A DNA stretch of 64,000 nucleotides from Micromonospora citrea (GTDB lineage Bacteria; Actinomycetota; Actinomycetes; Mycobacteriales; Micromonosporaceae): assembly GCF_900090315.1 (NCBI RefSeq), contig NZ_FMHZ01000002.1:6170501-6234500 (forward strand), read 5' to 3'. The position numbers and the translations under genes are program-made. The notes below the pieces were generated by a model that saw only the letters and a list, made by a program, of their open reading frames with translations, ran no database searches and had not been told where the DNA came from. Positions 40,668 through 50,183 of this stretch are shown in pieces. Positions within the stretch are counted from its first letter, which is position 1. The number at the start of each line of letters is the position of its first letter.

Positions 40668-42202
40668 CCGGCGTACGCGAGCACGAGCCCGTCACCGACC
40701 CGCCCACGGGGGCGGACACGCTTCGCTTCCTGGGCCCGGTGGACGGTGGGCTGCCCGACGAGCCGACCTCGGAACACGTCGGCACCGGGCAGATCCTCCG
40801 GCTGCTCACCCGGCAGTTGTTCGCGATCCCCACCACCACCGACCCGTCGGCCCGGCCGGTGGCGGACGCGGCCGTCGAACTGCCCACGGTGGGCAACGGG
40901 GGCATCAGCGCCGACGGGCGTACCTGGCGCGTCCGGCTGCGCGGCGGCATCCGGTGGGACGCCCAGGCCGCCCGCGAACTGACCGCCGGCGACGTCGTGC
41001 GTGGCCTCAAGCGCAGCGCCCACCCGCTCGCCCGGTCGATGCGCCCGTACCTCGGCGAGATCATCGAGGGCATGGCGGACTACTACCGGGCGTACGACGA
41101 GGCGCTCGGGCACTGGGAGGCGCACGCCCCCGCGTTCGCCCAGTTCCAGCAGAGCACCCGGATCCCGGGGCTGCGCGCCGAGGGGGACACCGTCGTCCTT
41201 CGCCTCACCGCGCCGGCCAACGACCTCGTCGACCTGCTCGCCACGGGATTCACCGCGGCGGCACCCCGGGAGTACGACTACTACGTGCCCGAGAGCCCGG
41301 AACTGTACCGCTGCACGCCCTCCGCCGGGCCGTACCGCATCGCCAAGCGGTTGTCTCCGGGCGGCGACCTCGTCCTGGAGCCCAACCCCCGGTGGGATCC
41401 GGCCACCGACCCGGTACGCCGCCGCACGGCGCGGCGCATCGAGGTCGTCGCGGCGGCCGACGGCCAGCCGACCCACCCGGCAGCGGGCTTCGGAGTGCTG
41501 TCCTGGTCGGTGCCGTCGCCACCGGCCGGGTTCGCGGCCACCGGGTGCAGCTACTACCTCTCGGCGGGCGCCGGTGGGGCGGCCCAGCCCTTCGCCGTAC
41601 GACACGCGCTGTCCTGGGCGCTGGACCGCGCGGCGCTCGCCGAGGCGGCGTGCAAGGCCGGCGCCGACGGGGCCGCCACCCAGCACGGCGTCCTGCAGCC
41701 GGGGCACCCGGCGTCGGAACGCGACGCCGACGGCGCGCCCGACGTCGGCGACCCGGAGCGGGCGAGGCCCCTGCTCGCCGACGCCGGGCTCACGGAGGGG
41801 ACCCGGCTGACCCTGGGCGTTCCGGCCGGCTCCCGGGCGGGCGCGGTGGCCGCCGCCCTGGTCGCGGTGTCGGCGCGGTACGGGATCACCCTCGTCCCCG
41901 TCCCGTCGGCCTCCACCGGGGGGCCGGGCGTCGACCTCGTGCTGCACGAGTGGGCGCCGGCCTGGGCCGGCGACGCCGGCCGCGACCTGGTGCACCGGAT
42001 GTGGCCCTCCGACGGCCGCTCCGGCGACCCGGCCGCGGTGGCCCGGGAGGCGCTGCGGGCCATGGACCCGGGCACGGCGCTGGCGCTGTGGCGTCGCTTC
42101 GACCGGTCGGCCACGGCGGACCTGCGGCTCGTACCGCTGATCGTGGCGGCCTGGCCGCGGGCGCGGGCGGACGCCGTGGCCGCCGGGGCGGCCCGGTGGT
42201 AG
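40664..42202 (+). CDS. second leaderless family 5 substrate-binding protein
   Basis: 512 residues, paralogue of the protein at 2463-4169. Shared segments are DGRTWRVRLRGGIRWD, LTAGDVVRGLKR, SAGPYRIAKRLSPGGDL and the ALSWALDRAAL helix. It too lacks a signal peptide and lipobox, so it is probably cytosolic. The ATG overlaps the clpC stop, indicating co-translation. No permease genes follow. It may bind the enediyne or a peptide-like intermediate rather than serve import. Confidence 0.83.
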
Positions 42203-42233
42203 GGACCGCCCCGGGCTGACCGGCCCGGCGGCG

Positions 42234-42270
42234 TGGCGGGCCGGTCGTGGACGCGACCGGCCCGCGCCAC
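42234..42270. terminator. bidirectional terminator-like hairpin
   Basis: Complementary arms at 42234-42248 and 42254-42270 (11 bp perfect at 42238-42248/42254-42264) lie in the 114-bp gap between two convergent genes. Confidence 0.55.
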
Positions 42271-42316
42271 GTGCGGAGGCCGTGCACGCGACCGGCGGCC
42301 CCGGCGGACGCCGTCG

Positions 42317-43213
42317 TCACGACCCGCCGGCCTCGGGGTCCACCGGGAGATCCAGCTCGGCGAGGAACGCCGTCGCCGCGGGGGTGAGGGTGAAGCGGTT
42401 CCAGACGAGGTGCTCGACCCGGACGGGGGCGTCCCGCACCGGCACCGTGACCACGCCCGTGAGGTGCGGCGTGTAGTTCGACGGCAGCAGGGCGACGGCG
42501 AGGTTCTGCCGGATGAGCCGGGTCATCATGACGTCGACGGTGGTCACCTCGAAGGCGACCTCGCGGCGGACGCCGGCGGCGGCGAAGGCCTGGTCGGACT
42601 GGGCGCGTCCCGCCGTGCCCGCGGGCAGGTCCACGAACGCCTCGGCGGAGAGCCGGGCGAGGTCGACCTCGGACTCCCCGGCGAGCGGATGGTCGGGCGC
42701 GACGACAGCGACCAGCCGATCGTGGGCCAGCCGCCGGGTGCCGACCCCCTCGGGCCGGGCCGTCACGGGCAGACCGAGGAAGGCCACCTCGATCCCGCCC
42801 TCCTTGACCTGCTCGACCAGCTGCTCGCTGGCGCCGACGCGCAGGCCGATGCGGACGTGCGGGTGCCTCCGGTGGAAGGCGTGCAGGGCGGCCGGGATGT
42901 CGACGGCCGCGACCGTCGGGATCACGCCGACGGTGAGTCGCCCGCGGATCTCGCCGACGGCCGAGGCCACCTCGGCGGCGGCGCGTTCGGCGGCGTCGAG
43001 GCACTGCCGGGCCGCCGGAAGGAACGCCGCGCCCGCCGGGGTCAACCGCACCCGGCGGCTCGTCCGGTCGAAGAGCCGGGCGCCGAGTTCCCGCTCCAGG
43101 CGGGCGATCTGGTGGCTGAGGGCGGACTGGACGACGAGGCACCGCTCGGCGGCACGGGTGAAGCTGTTCGTCTCCGCGACGGCGACGACGTACCGCATCT
43201 GCTGAAGCTCCAT
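42317..43213 (-). CDS. LysR-family regulator
   Basis: 298 residues. The N-terminal HTH begins MELQQMRYVVAVAETNSFTR and includes VVQSALSHQIARLERELGA; the rest is a LysR substrate-binding domain. ATG at 43213 fits the family. It diverges from an EamA transporter across 79 bp holding a 27-bp palindrome, the probable operator for both genes. This LysR-EamA-NmrA set looks like a general efflux/redox module and may not be part of enediyne synthesis. Confidence 0.92.
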   Translation of the reverse strand: MELQQMRYVVAVAETNSFTRAAERCLVVQSALSHQIARLERELGARLFDRTSRRVRLTPAGAAFLPAARQCLDAAERAAAEVASAVGEIRGRLTVGVIPTVAAVDIPAALHAFHRRHPHVRIGLRVGASEQLVEQVKEGGIEVAFLGLPVTARPEGVGTRRLAHDRLVAVVAPDHPLAGESEVDLARLSAEAFVDLPAGTAGRAQSDQAFAAAGVRREVAFEVTTVDVMMTRLIRQNLAVALLPSNYTPHLTGVVTVPVRDAPVRVEHLVWNRFTLTPAATAFLAELDLPVDPEAGGS

Positions 43214-43240
43214 CGATCCATCGTGACTCACGATGGATCG
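43214..43240. promoter_or_regulatory. 27-bp perfect palindrome, likely LysR operator
   Basis: Two 13-base arms (43214-43226 and 43228-43240) flank a single C. The centre ATCGTGACTCACGAT fits the T-N11-A LysR box. It begins right at the LysR start codon and lies 53 bp before the EamA start. Confidence 0.8.
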
Positions 43241-43292
43241 GGTGACGAACATGTGTTGGACTCATCGATCCCGGGCGCCGACGCTGGATCCC

Positions 43293-44198
43293 GTGAAGAA
43301 CCTGGGAACATCACCGCTCCCGGCCCGCCTCACGGGCACCGCCATGACGGCGTTCGCGCCCATGGTGTGGGGCACGACGTACGTGGTGACCACCGAACTC
43401 CTGCCCCCGGGCCACCCGCTGTTCGCGGGGCTCGTACGCGCCCTGCCCGCCGGCCTGGTCGCGCTGGCGGTCACCCGGACGCTGCCGCGCGGCGCCTGGT
43501 GGCTGAAGGCGGCGGCGTTGGGACTGCTCAACATCGGCGTGTTCCTGCCGCTGCTCTTCGTCGCCGCGGAACGACTGCCCGGCGGGGTGGCCGCCACGCT
43601 GGCCGCGGCGCAGCCCCTGGTCGTGGCCCTCCTCGCCGTGGCGGTGCTGCGCCAGACTCCGTCGGCCTGGAGTCTCGCCTGGGGCGTCGCGGGCGCGGTG
43701 GGCGTCGGGCTGGTGGTCCTCGGCCCCGACGCCGGATTCGACGTGGTCGGGATCCTGGCGGGCCTCGGCGGCGCCGCCGCCATGGCGCTCGGCGTGACGC
43801 TCACCAAGCGCTGGGGCCGCCCCGACGGTGTCGGCCCGACGGCGTTCGCGGGCTGGCAGCTCGCCGCGGGGGGCCTGTTCCTGGTGCCGGTGACGTTCCT
43901 CTTCGAGGGCGCGCCGCCGGCCACCGACGCGGGCGCCGTGCTCGGCTACCTCTGGCTCGGCCTGCCCGGCGGCCTGATCGCCTACATCCTCTGGTTCCGC
44001 GGCATCACCACGCTGCCGGTCACCTCCGTCGCCGTCCTCACCCTGCTGTCGCCGATGGTGGCCGCCCTGCTGGGCGCCGTACTGCTCGACCAGGTGCTCG
44101 GCCCGCTCCAACTGCTCGGTTTCGCCCTCGCCCTCGCGGCGATCCTCGCGAGCCAGGTCACCCCGAAGTCCATCAAGGAAAGGATCATCACCCGATGA
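43293..44198 (+). CDS. EamA-family drug/metabolite transporter
   Basis: 301 residues with ten hydrophobic segments in two EamA repeats (about 15-150 and 160-295). The second repeat has GLPGGLIAYILWFRGI and LSPMVAALLGAVLL. The GTG at 43293 is the likely start; ATG at 43344 is the alternative. It overlaps the NmrA-like gene by 4 bp. Probably exports a small metabolite under LysR control. Confidence 0.88.
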   Translation: MKNLGTSPLPARLTGTAMTAFAPMVWGTTYVVTTELLPPGHPLFAGLVRALPAGLVALAVTRTLPRGAWWLKAAALGLLNIGVFLPLLFVAAERLPGGVAATLAAAQPLVVALLAVAVLRQTPSAWSLAWGVAGAVGVGLVVLGPDAGFDVVGILAGLGGAAAMALGVTLTKRWGRPDGVGPTAFAGWQLAAGGLFLVPVTFLFEGAPPATDAGAVLGYLWLGLPGGLIAYILWFRGITTLPVTSVAVLTLLSPMVAALLGAVLLDQVLGPLQLLGFALALAAILASQVTPKSIKERIITR

Positions 44199-44821
44199 AG
44201 ATCACCGTGGTCGGCGCCGCCGGCATGGCGGGCTCCCGCGTCGTCACCGAGGCCCTCGGTCGAGGCCACCACGTCACCGCCGTCCTCCGCGGCCCGCGCC
44301 CCGACACCCTGCCGAAGGAGGCGACCGTCGTACGCGGCGACGCCACGGACGTCGAGCACATGACCAGCCTGTTCACCAGCGCCGACGCGATCGTGGGCGC
44401 CACCCGCCCCGCCCCCGGCGCGGAGGACACCGTCACCGCGACCACCACGGCGCTGCTCGACGCCGCCGCCTCGGCCGGAACCCGAGCCCTGTTGATCGGC
44501 GGTTCCGCCCCCCTGCGAAGCCCGTCGGGCGGACTCGTGTTCGACGATCCCCGCTACGTACCCCCGTTCGTACGCGCCATCGCCGCCGCCAGCATCGCGC
44601 AGCTGGACGCCTGCCGGTCCCACACCGCCGACTGGGTCTACGTGAGCCCGCCCGCGCTGCTGGAACCCGGGACCCGCACCGGCGGATACCGGCGGGGCAC
44701 CACCTCTCTCGTCGTGGCGGCGGACGGCTCGTCGCGGATCTCGGCGGAGGACCTCGCCGTCGCCGTCGTCGACGAGTTGGAGAACCCGGGGGCGGAACGC
44801 CACTTCGCCGTCGGCTACTGA
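44195..44821 (+). CDS. NmrA-like NAD(P)-binding protein
   Basis: 208 residues, atypical SDR. It begins MKITVVGAAGMAGSRVV, the dinucleotide-binding glycine motif, and has the family tail VAADGSSRISAEDLAVAVVDELE. No Tyr-x3-Lys active site is obvious, as usual for NmrA/YwnB-type proteins. It is translationally coupled to the EamA transporter. Probably a redox sensor or oxidoreductase of general metabolism. Confidence 0.87.
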   Translation: MKITVVGAAGMAGSRVVTEALGRGHHVTAVLRGPRPDTLPKEATVVRGDATDVEHMTSLFTSADAIVGATRPAPGAEDTVTATTTALLDAAASAGTRALLIGGSAPLRSPSGGLVFDDPRYVPPFVRAIAAASIAQLDACRSHTADWVYVSPPALLEPGTRTGGYRRGTTSLVVAADGSSRISAEDLAVAVVDELENPGAERHFAVGY

Positions 44822-44932
44822 GACGGGTAGCCGGCGGGCCGGGTGCCACGGGGACCCGGCCCGTCGGCTACCCCGGCTCCGGCTCGGCGACCGGGACCGG
44901 GACCGGGATCAGGCCCGCTCCCGGTCCCGGCG

Positions 44933-45049
44933 TCGGACCGCCCGTGCCCGTCGGACCGCCCGCGCTCAGCGGATGCCGAACAGCGCCCGGTCGGACCGCC
45001 CGTGCCCGGTCGGACCGCCCGCGCTCAGCGGATGCCGAACAGCGCCCGG
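44933..45049. repeat. 58/59-bp tandem duplication spanning the 3' end of the ABC1 kinase gene
   Basis: 44933-44990 and 44991-45049 are the same sequence apart from one extra G. Each copy contains the last codons and stop (RALFGIR-stop on the minus strand), so a spare gene end lies beyond the real one. Confidence 0.92.
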
Positions 45050-46395
45050 TTGAGCACGGGCTTCGCCGTCTCCTGGAAGTCGATGTCGGGATCCAGCGAC
45101 CGCACCGTGCCCTCCACCACGAGCAGCGACAGCAGCGGGAACACCAGCTCGGGGGACGCGGCCACCCCGTAGCGACGCTGCAGGTCGAACAGTTCGCCGG
45201 CGAAGGCGATGAGGCTGAACTCCTTGGCGGGCAGGCGGTAGCTGCGGGCCACCAGGTCCTTCACGCCCTCGGTGAAGGCGGGCACGTTCGCGTCGTCCGC
45301 CACGCCGAGGGCGCTCTCCAGCACGATCCCGGCGCAGCGGTCGCCCCGGCCGATCGACATGTTGAGGAAGAAGTCGGCGAAGAGTTCGCGCATCTTGTCC
45401 GACAGTTGGACGCTGAAGCCGGCGTCCAGCACCACCACCTGCCCGCTGCGGGTGAAGTAGAGGTTGCCGGGGTGCAGGTCGCAGTGGACGAAGCCGTTGA
45501 TGAACAGCATCTGGTAGACCACGGTCAGGGTCGACGCCGCGAACGTCCGGCGCATGGCGCGGGGGCACCGGGCGCCGGTGTCGACGGCCAGGTCGGGGAT
45601 GAAGTCCATGACGATGGCGGCCGGCCGGCTCGCCGAGGCGTGCACCCGGGGCACCCGTACGCGGGGGATGGAGCCCAGGTCCTCGCGCAGCCGGTCCAGG
45701 TCGCGCCCCTCCCGGCCGAGGTCGAGCTGGCCCAGCACCGACTCGCAGAGGTTGTCCACCACCTCGCGGACCGGCACGCCGCGGAACATCGGCAGCCTGG
45801 CGACCACCGCGGCGCCCCGGCGCAGCAGGCCGAGGTCGGCGTTCATCTGCGGGCCGATGCCGGGCCGACGCAGCTTCACCGCGACCGTCGCCCCGTCGGC
45901 CAGGGTCGCCCGGTAGACGCAGGCGATGCTGCCGCTCGCCACCGGCGTCTCCTCGACGGAGGCGAAGACGGTGTCCAGGCGGTCGCCGTACACCTCGCGC
46001 AGCGCGGCGCGGCTCTGCGCGGCGTCCATGGGCGGCACGTCGTCCTGCAACATCGACAGCTCGTCGCAGAGCAGCGCCGGCACGACGTCGCGGCGGGTGC
46101 CCAGGACCTGCGCCGCCTTGATGAACGTCGGGCCGAGCCGGGCCACCGTCCGCGCGACCTCCCGGGCGAAGCGGCGCCGGCCCGCCGCCCGGCCGTGCCG
46201 CAGCGCCGTCGTGGCGGCCGCGGCGAGCCCCGCGGCGAGGGAGGCGGTCGCCACCGAGCCGATGACGACCGCCCGTGCGCCCAACCCCGCCCCGCCCGAC
46301 GAGAGCGGGGGGCGGCGGGATCCGGAGGGTGGGGCGGCGCGCAGGGCCGCCGAGCCGAGGGGGGAGAGGCTGAAGATGAACTTGGACGGAACCAT
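45025..46395 (-). CDS. ABC1/AarF (UbiB-like) kinase-fold protein
   Basis: 456 residues. N-terminal hydrophobic stretch (about 35-62), then the UbiB/ADCK core: LGPTFIKAAQVLGTR, AVKLRRPG, VHCDLHPGNLYF and VVLDAGFSV. The family hallmark KxGQ is KAAQ here, and the metal-binding DFG is DAG, so the nucleotide chemistry may be altered. UbiB proteins support quinone biosynthesis in membranes. ATG at 46395 follows AGAAAGG. Downstream of the propeller/PRMT-like pair on the same strand. Confidence 0.87.
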   Translation of the reverse strand: MVPSKFIFSLSPLGSAALRAAPPSGSRRPPLSSGGAGLGARAVVIGSVATASLAAGLAAAATTALRHGRAAGRRRFAREVARTVARLGPTFIKAAQVLGTRRDVVPALLCDELSMLQDDVPPMDAAQSRAALREVYGDRLDTVFASVEETPVASGSIACVYRATLADGATVAVKLRRPGIGPQMNADLGLLRRGAAVVARLPMFRGVPVREVVDNLCESVLGQLDLGREGRDLDRLREDLGSIPRVRVPRVHASASRPAAIVMDFIPDLAVDTGARCPRAMRRTFAASTLTVVYQMLFINGFVHCDLHPGNLYFTRSGQVVVLDAGFSVQLSDKMRELFADFFLNMSIGRGDRCAGIVLESALGVADDANVPAFTEGVKDLVARSYRLPAKEFSLIAFAGELFDLQRRYGVAASPELVFPLLSLLVVEGTVRSLDPDIDFQETAKPVLNRALFGIR

Positions 46396-46430
46396 CGTGC
46401 GCCTTTCTGCCGAGGGGTCAGCAGGCCGGG

Positions 46431-47066
46431 TCAGGCGGTGGTCGCGGAGAGTCCCGGCACGTCCAGCGCCCGCAGGCGCAGGTTGGCGGCGTCGGCGTAC
46501 CACAGGCGCAGACCGTCCCAGGTCAGGCTGGTGGGTCGGCCGTCGACGTGGATCTGCAGCACGTTCCGCCCGGCCCGCAGGTCGAAGACGGTGATCGCCT
46601 CGCCGAGCCGGTCGGTGTGGGCGACGTACCGGTCGGTCACGGTCACGCCGGTGATCCCCAGCGGCGCGGGTACGGTGGCCAGGAGCCGCAGGTCCGAGGC
46701 GTGCCGCAGTTCCAGCGCGTCGGACCAGCCCAGCCAGATGCCGTCCTTGCCCGCCTCCATGCCGCAGATCGGCACGCCCGGTCGCGGGCTCGGCACGTCC
46801 CGGAGGATGTCGCCGGTCTGCGTGTCGCACAGCCGCAGCGCGCCCTCGGCGGCGTAGAGCAGGTGCCCGCCGAGCGTGGTCAGCCCGGCCGTGAGCCCCG
46901 GGCAGGGCAGGGTCTGCCCGAGGGCTCCGGTGCGCGGGTCGAGGCAGGTGGCCTGCCCCCGGCCCTGGTCGGCGTACCAGAGCGCGTGGCCGGACCAGGT
47001 GAGGCCGGCGAGCTGGTCGGCGTCGACGGAGAGGTCGTGCACCGACGCCGCGGTGTAGATGATCAT
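46431..47066 (-). CDS. small beta-propeller-like protein, unknown function (copy 2)
   Basis: 211 residues, paralogue of the protein at 27941. It has the same blade turns (LTWSGHALWYAD, LTWDGLRLWYAD) and a similar length. The ATG overlaps the stop of the PRMT-like methyltransferase gene, which suggests that the two products work together. No catalytic residues can be assigned. Two separate copies in one cluster point to a real, unassigned role in the pathway. Confidence 0.8.
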   Translation of the reverse strand: MIIYTAASVHDLSVDADQLAGLTWSGHALWYADQGRGQATCLDPRTGALGQTLPCPGLTAGLTTLGGHLLYAAEGALRLCDTQTGDILRDVPSPRPGVPICGMEAGKDGIWLGWSDALELRHASDLRLLATVPAPLGITGVTVTDRYVAHTDRLGEAITVFDLRAGRNVLQIHVDGRPTSLTWDGLRLWYADAANLRLRALDVPGLSATTA

Positions 47067-47956
47067 CGCTTGTCCGCCCGGTCGAGGTGACAGTCGAGGC
47101 GCCACCGGGTCACGTCCCGCGCGGCGGGACCCTCGGGACGCCGGGGGCGCACGTGCACGGTGTCGCCGGCGGCGACCCGCGTGTGCCGCAGCGGCCAGAC
47201 GAAGACCGCCCAGTTGCAGCCCAGGTAGGAGGGCATGTTGGACAGCTCCACCCCCGGCGCGAGGGTCGCGGTGAAGTAGCCGAGCACGGCGTGCAGCGTG
47301 CCGTCCCGGTCCAGCGGCAGGGTCAGCGGTCTGGCCGTACGCAGGCCGGTGTCGCCACGGCCGGTGTCCACCAGGACGGCCGGCTCGCCGAGCAGGACCG
47401 GCTCCCGGCTGAGGAAGTGCAGGTGCGCGGACGGCTCGACCAGCTCCTGCACCACGTCCAGCCGCATACCGAGGAAGTCGTCGCTCCAGATGCCCCAGCC
47501 CTCGTCGTCGAACTGGACGGCGGCGAGCCGGGTGACCACCCGCTCCGGCACGACGGCGCCGCCGGGCCGCAGGTTGCGCCGGTTGAACGTGCGCAGGATG
47601 CGGGCCATGTCCTCCTCGGGCCCGAGGTTGCCCATCAGCTCGCAGACGGTCACGTCGACCTGCCGGGGCAGGCGGGCGAGGCGGGCGTCCCCGACGACCA
47701 GGGTCACCCGGTCGTCCCAGTCGTTGGCCTTGATGATCCGGTCGGCGACGGCGGCGACCTGGGGGTCGGCCTCGACGGCGTAGACGTGGGCGGCGCCGTG
47801 GCGCAGCGCCAGCGCGGTGAGCGCCAGGGTGCCGGCGCCGACGTCGGCGACCACCGTGTCCTCGTGTACGACCGTGGCCAGCGCCCGGTCGTAGGACTCG
47901 ATGCGTCGCCGGTCGCCGAGCATCGCCTGGTGCATGAGCAGGTGGCGCTGGTCCAT
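47063..47956 (-). CDS. PRMT-like SAM methyltransferase
   Basis: 297 residues. The fold resembles protein arginine methyltransferases: SAM motif VADVGAGTLALTALAL, EADPQ in post-I, and CELMGNLGPEED, which parallels the PRMT double-E loop. The C-terminal beta-barrel part is present (VVPERVV...). ATG at 47956 follows GGAGATCCC. In natural-product clusters such enzymes can act on small molecules; the substrate is unknown. Coupled to the propeller gene, and divergent from nothing else: the SARP gene upstream is on the same strand. Confidence 0.83.
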   Translation of the reverse strand: MDQRHLLMHQAMLGDRRRIESYDRALATVVHEDTVVADVGAGTLALTALALRHGAAHVYAVEADPQVAAVADRIIKANDWDDRVTLVVGDARLARLPRQVDVTVCELMGNLGPEEDMARILRTFNRRNLRPGGAVVPERVVTRLAAVQFDDEGWGIWSDDFLGMRLDVVQELVEPSAHLHFLSREPVLLGEPAVLVDTGRGDTGLRTARPLTLPLDRDGTLHAVLGYFTATLAPGVELSNMPSYLGCNWAVFVWPLRHTRVAAGDTVHVRPRRPEGPAARDVTRWRLDCHLDRADKR

Positions 47957-48032
47957 CGTGGGATCTCCCGCTCGTCGACCGGGCAAATCTACTGGAGAAT
48001 CATATAGCAAGAATTGACGGTTGTCCCGTCTC

Positions 48033-49898
48033 TCAGTGACTCGTGTGGCAACCGCAGGTGCACCCGACCGACGGCGGCTCGCCGTCCACGCCGTGCTCCC
48101 GCAGGAGCTGCCGGGCCAGGGCGTGCACCGTGCCGAGCATCCGGTAACGCCGGCCCGACGAGCTGTGCCGCACCTCCAGGACCGACTTGTCCACCAGCCG
48201 CTCCAGCAGCATCTGCACCGTACGCGGCTCGCCGGCGATCGCCTTGTCGGCGACCGCCGCGGCCTCCAGGCAGAACGCGGCCGGCATCGCGCCGAGCGCG
48301 GTGAAGCAGCGCTGCTCGGCCGGATCCAGCAGCTCGATGCTGCGGTGCACGGCGGCGTGCAGCGAGCGGTGGTGGCTGGGCACGCCCCGGCGGGGCGGCT
48401 GGATCCGCCGCAGCGGGTCGCCCACCCCGTCCACCAGCGCCTCCAACCGCTGCGTACGCAGGCAGGCCGCCGCGAGCTCGATGGCCAGCGGCAGCCCGTC
48501 GAGGGCCCGGCACACCGACGCCACCGCCTCGACGTTGGCTTCGGTGAGCCGGAACCCGGGCCGCACCTGCGCCGCCCGACGCGCGAACAACTGCAGGGCG
48601 GGCTGCGCGGCCAGGTGGGCCGGCTCCGCGTCCACGTCGAGCGGTCGCACCGGGTACACCGCCTCGTAGGGCAGCCCGAGCAGCTCCCGCGAGGTCAACA
48701 GGACGGTGATCTGGGGACAGTTCCGCAGGACGTCGTCCACCAGGTCGGCGGCCTCGTCGGTGACCAGTTCGGCGTTGTCGAGCACGAGCAGGAGCTTCCG
48801 GTCGTGCAACCGGTGCACCAGCGGATCGGCGCGACCGGCGCCCCGGGCCGGCGGCTCGTCGACGGCCACCTCGACCGCCCGCGTCAGGTCCGGCCCGGTG
48901 CGGACGTTCGCCAGGTCGGCCACCGCGACGCCGTCGGCGAACCGCTCCCGCAGCTCGTCGGCCGCCGCCAGGCCGAGCGCGGTCTTGCCGACGCCGGCCG
49001 CGCCGGTCAGGCTCACCAGGCGGTACTCCCGCAGCAGGTCGCAGACCGCCGCGAGGTCCGTCGCGCGGCCGATCAGCTCGTCCACCACCGGTGCCGGCCC
49101 CCGCCACGGCGGCTGGTGGACCCCCGGCCGGGCGTCCAGCACCTCGCGGTACGCCGCCATCAGCTCGGGGCCCGGGTCCACGCCCAGGTCGAGCTTGAGC
49201 CGGGTGCGCACGTCGGCGTACCGCTCGATGGCCCACGCGCGCTGGCCGATGTGGGTGAGCGCCTGGAGCACCCGCGCCTGCGCCCGCTCGTTGAGCGGCT
49301 CGGCCTGGGCCAGCCGTTCGGCCAGCGGCAGGACCGCGTCCGGCCGGCGCAGCTCCAGGCCGAGCGCGACGTAGTCGAGCGCGGCGGCCAGGAACTCCTG
49401 CCGCAGCGGACCGATGTCGTCCTGCTCGGCCAGCAGCAGGGACAGGTCTCCGACCTGCGGGTCCTGCCACCGGTCGATGCTCTCGCCGTAGCGGGCGAAG
49501 GCGCTCTCCAGCTCGCCGCTCTCGCGCAGCGCCGACGCCTTCCGGACGCCGGTGCGGAACACGTGCAGGTCGAGCTGGTCGTCGGCGACGGTCAGCCGGT
49601 ATCCGCCCGGAACCGACACGATGACGTTGGTGCGTTGGCGCCGGGGCGTGTCGGGCTCGACCGCGTGGCGCAGCCGCGCGACATAGGTGTGTACGAGGTT
49701 GGCGGCCCGCGTCGGTGGCTGTCCCGCCCAGAGTGCGGCGATCAGATCGTCCAGCGGCACATGTCGTCCGGCCCGCAGGGCCAGTAGGGCGAGGACCGCC
49801 CGCTGCTTCGGAGGGCCGAGGTCGACCTCCCTGCCGCGAATCGTCGCTCGGACGGGACCGAGGATCTGAATTCGGAGTTCGATCTCGGTCCGGCTCAC
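48033..49898 (-). CDS. SARP-family regulator with BTAD and NB-ARC domains (AfsR/BldA-region type)
   Basis: 621 residues. N-terminal winged helix (about 8-100), BTAD domain (about 105-255) and an NTPase domain with Walker A GAAGVGKTA at 299-307 and Walker B LLLVLDNAE. The C-terminus ends in a Cys/His cluster GCTCGCHTSH. SARPs activate antibiotic operons by binding direct repeats near -35. GTG at 49898 is preceded by GGGGAC. It is the best candidate for pathway-specific activator in the window. No TPR domain follows the NTPase, so it is a shortened AfsR-like architecture. Confidence 0.92.
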   Translation of the reverse strand: MSRTEIELRIQILGPVRATIRGREVDLGPPKQRAVLALLALRAGRHVPLDDLIAALWAGQPPTRAANLVHTYVARLRHAVEPDTPRRQRTNVIVSVPGGYRLTVADDQLDLHVFRTGVRKASALRESGELESAFARYGESIDRWQDPQVGDLSLLLAEQDDIGPLRQEFLAAALDYVALGLELRRPDAVLPLAERLAQAEPLNERAQARVLQALTHIGQRAWAIERYADVRTRLKLDLGVDPGPELMAAYREVLDARPGVHQPPWRGPAPVVDELIGRATDLAAVCDLLREYRLVSLTGAAGVGKTALGLAAADELRERFADGVAVADLANVRTGPDLTRAVEVAVDEPPARGAGRADPLVHRLHDRKLLLVLDNAELVTDEAADLVDDVLRNCPQITVLLTSRELLGLPYEAVYPVRPLDVDAEPAHLAAQPALQLFARRAAQVRPGFRLTEANVEAVASVCRALDGLPLAIELAAACLRTQRLEALVDGVGDPLRRIQPPRRGVPSHHRSLHAAVHRSIELLDPAEQRCFTALGAMPAAFCLEAAAVADKAIAGEPRTVQMLLERLVDKSVLEVRHSSSGRRYRMLGTVHALARQLLREHGVDGEPPSVGCTCGCHTSH

Positions 49899-50183
49899 AC
49901 GTCCCCCAGCTGTCGTGGCGCTGTGCTCGGTGCTCCTCCACTTTAAGTGAAGAACTTCCATACACAAAGAGGTGGAGCTGTCGCCCTGGGTAGTCGGCCC
50001 GGGTTCATCCCGGCGTCAAGAGCCCGTCAAGAGCGGTGCCGGAGACTGGCGCCGGCCGCCGGCGGCACTCGGTCGGTCGGGTCCGGCGCAGGCCGGGCGG
50101 CTCGAGACCACGACCCGGAGCGGAGAGATGCGGACGCTCGTACCCCACGGTTCGTACCCCCACCTCGCCCCACGGAGCCGCCC

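Noticed and set aside
44966..45568. Minus-strand frame ending in the duplicated gene end
   Set aside because: It reads the ABC1 kinase region in a wrong frame; the duplicate tail only looks like a second stop.
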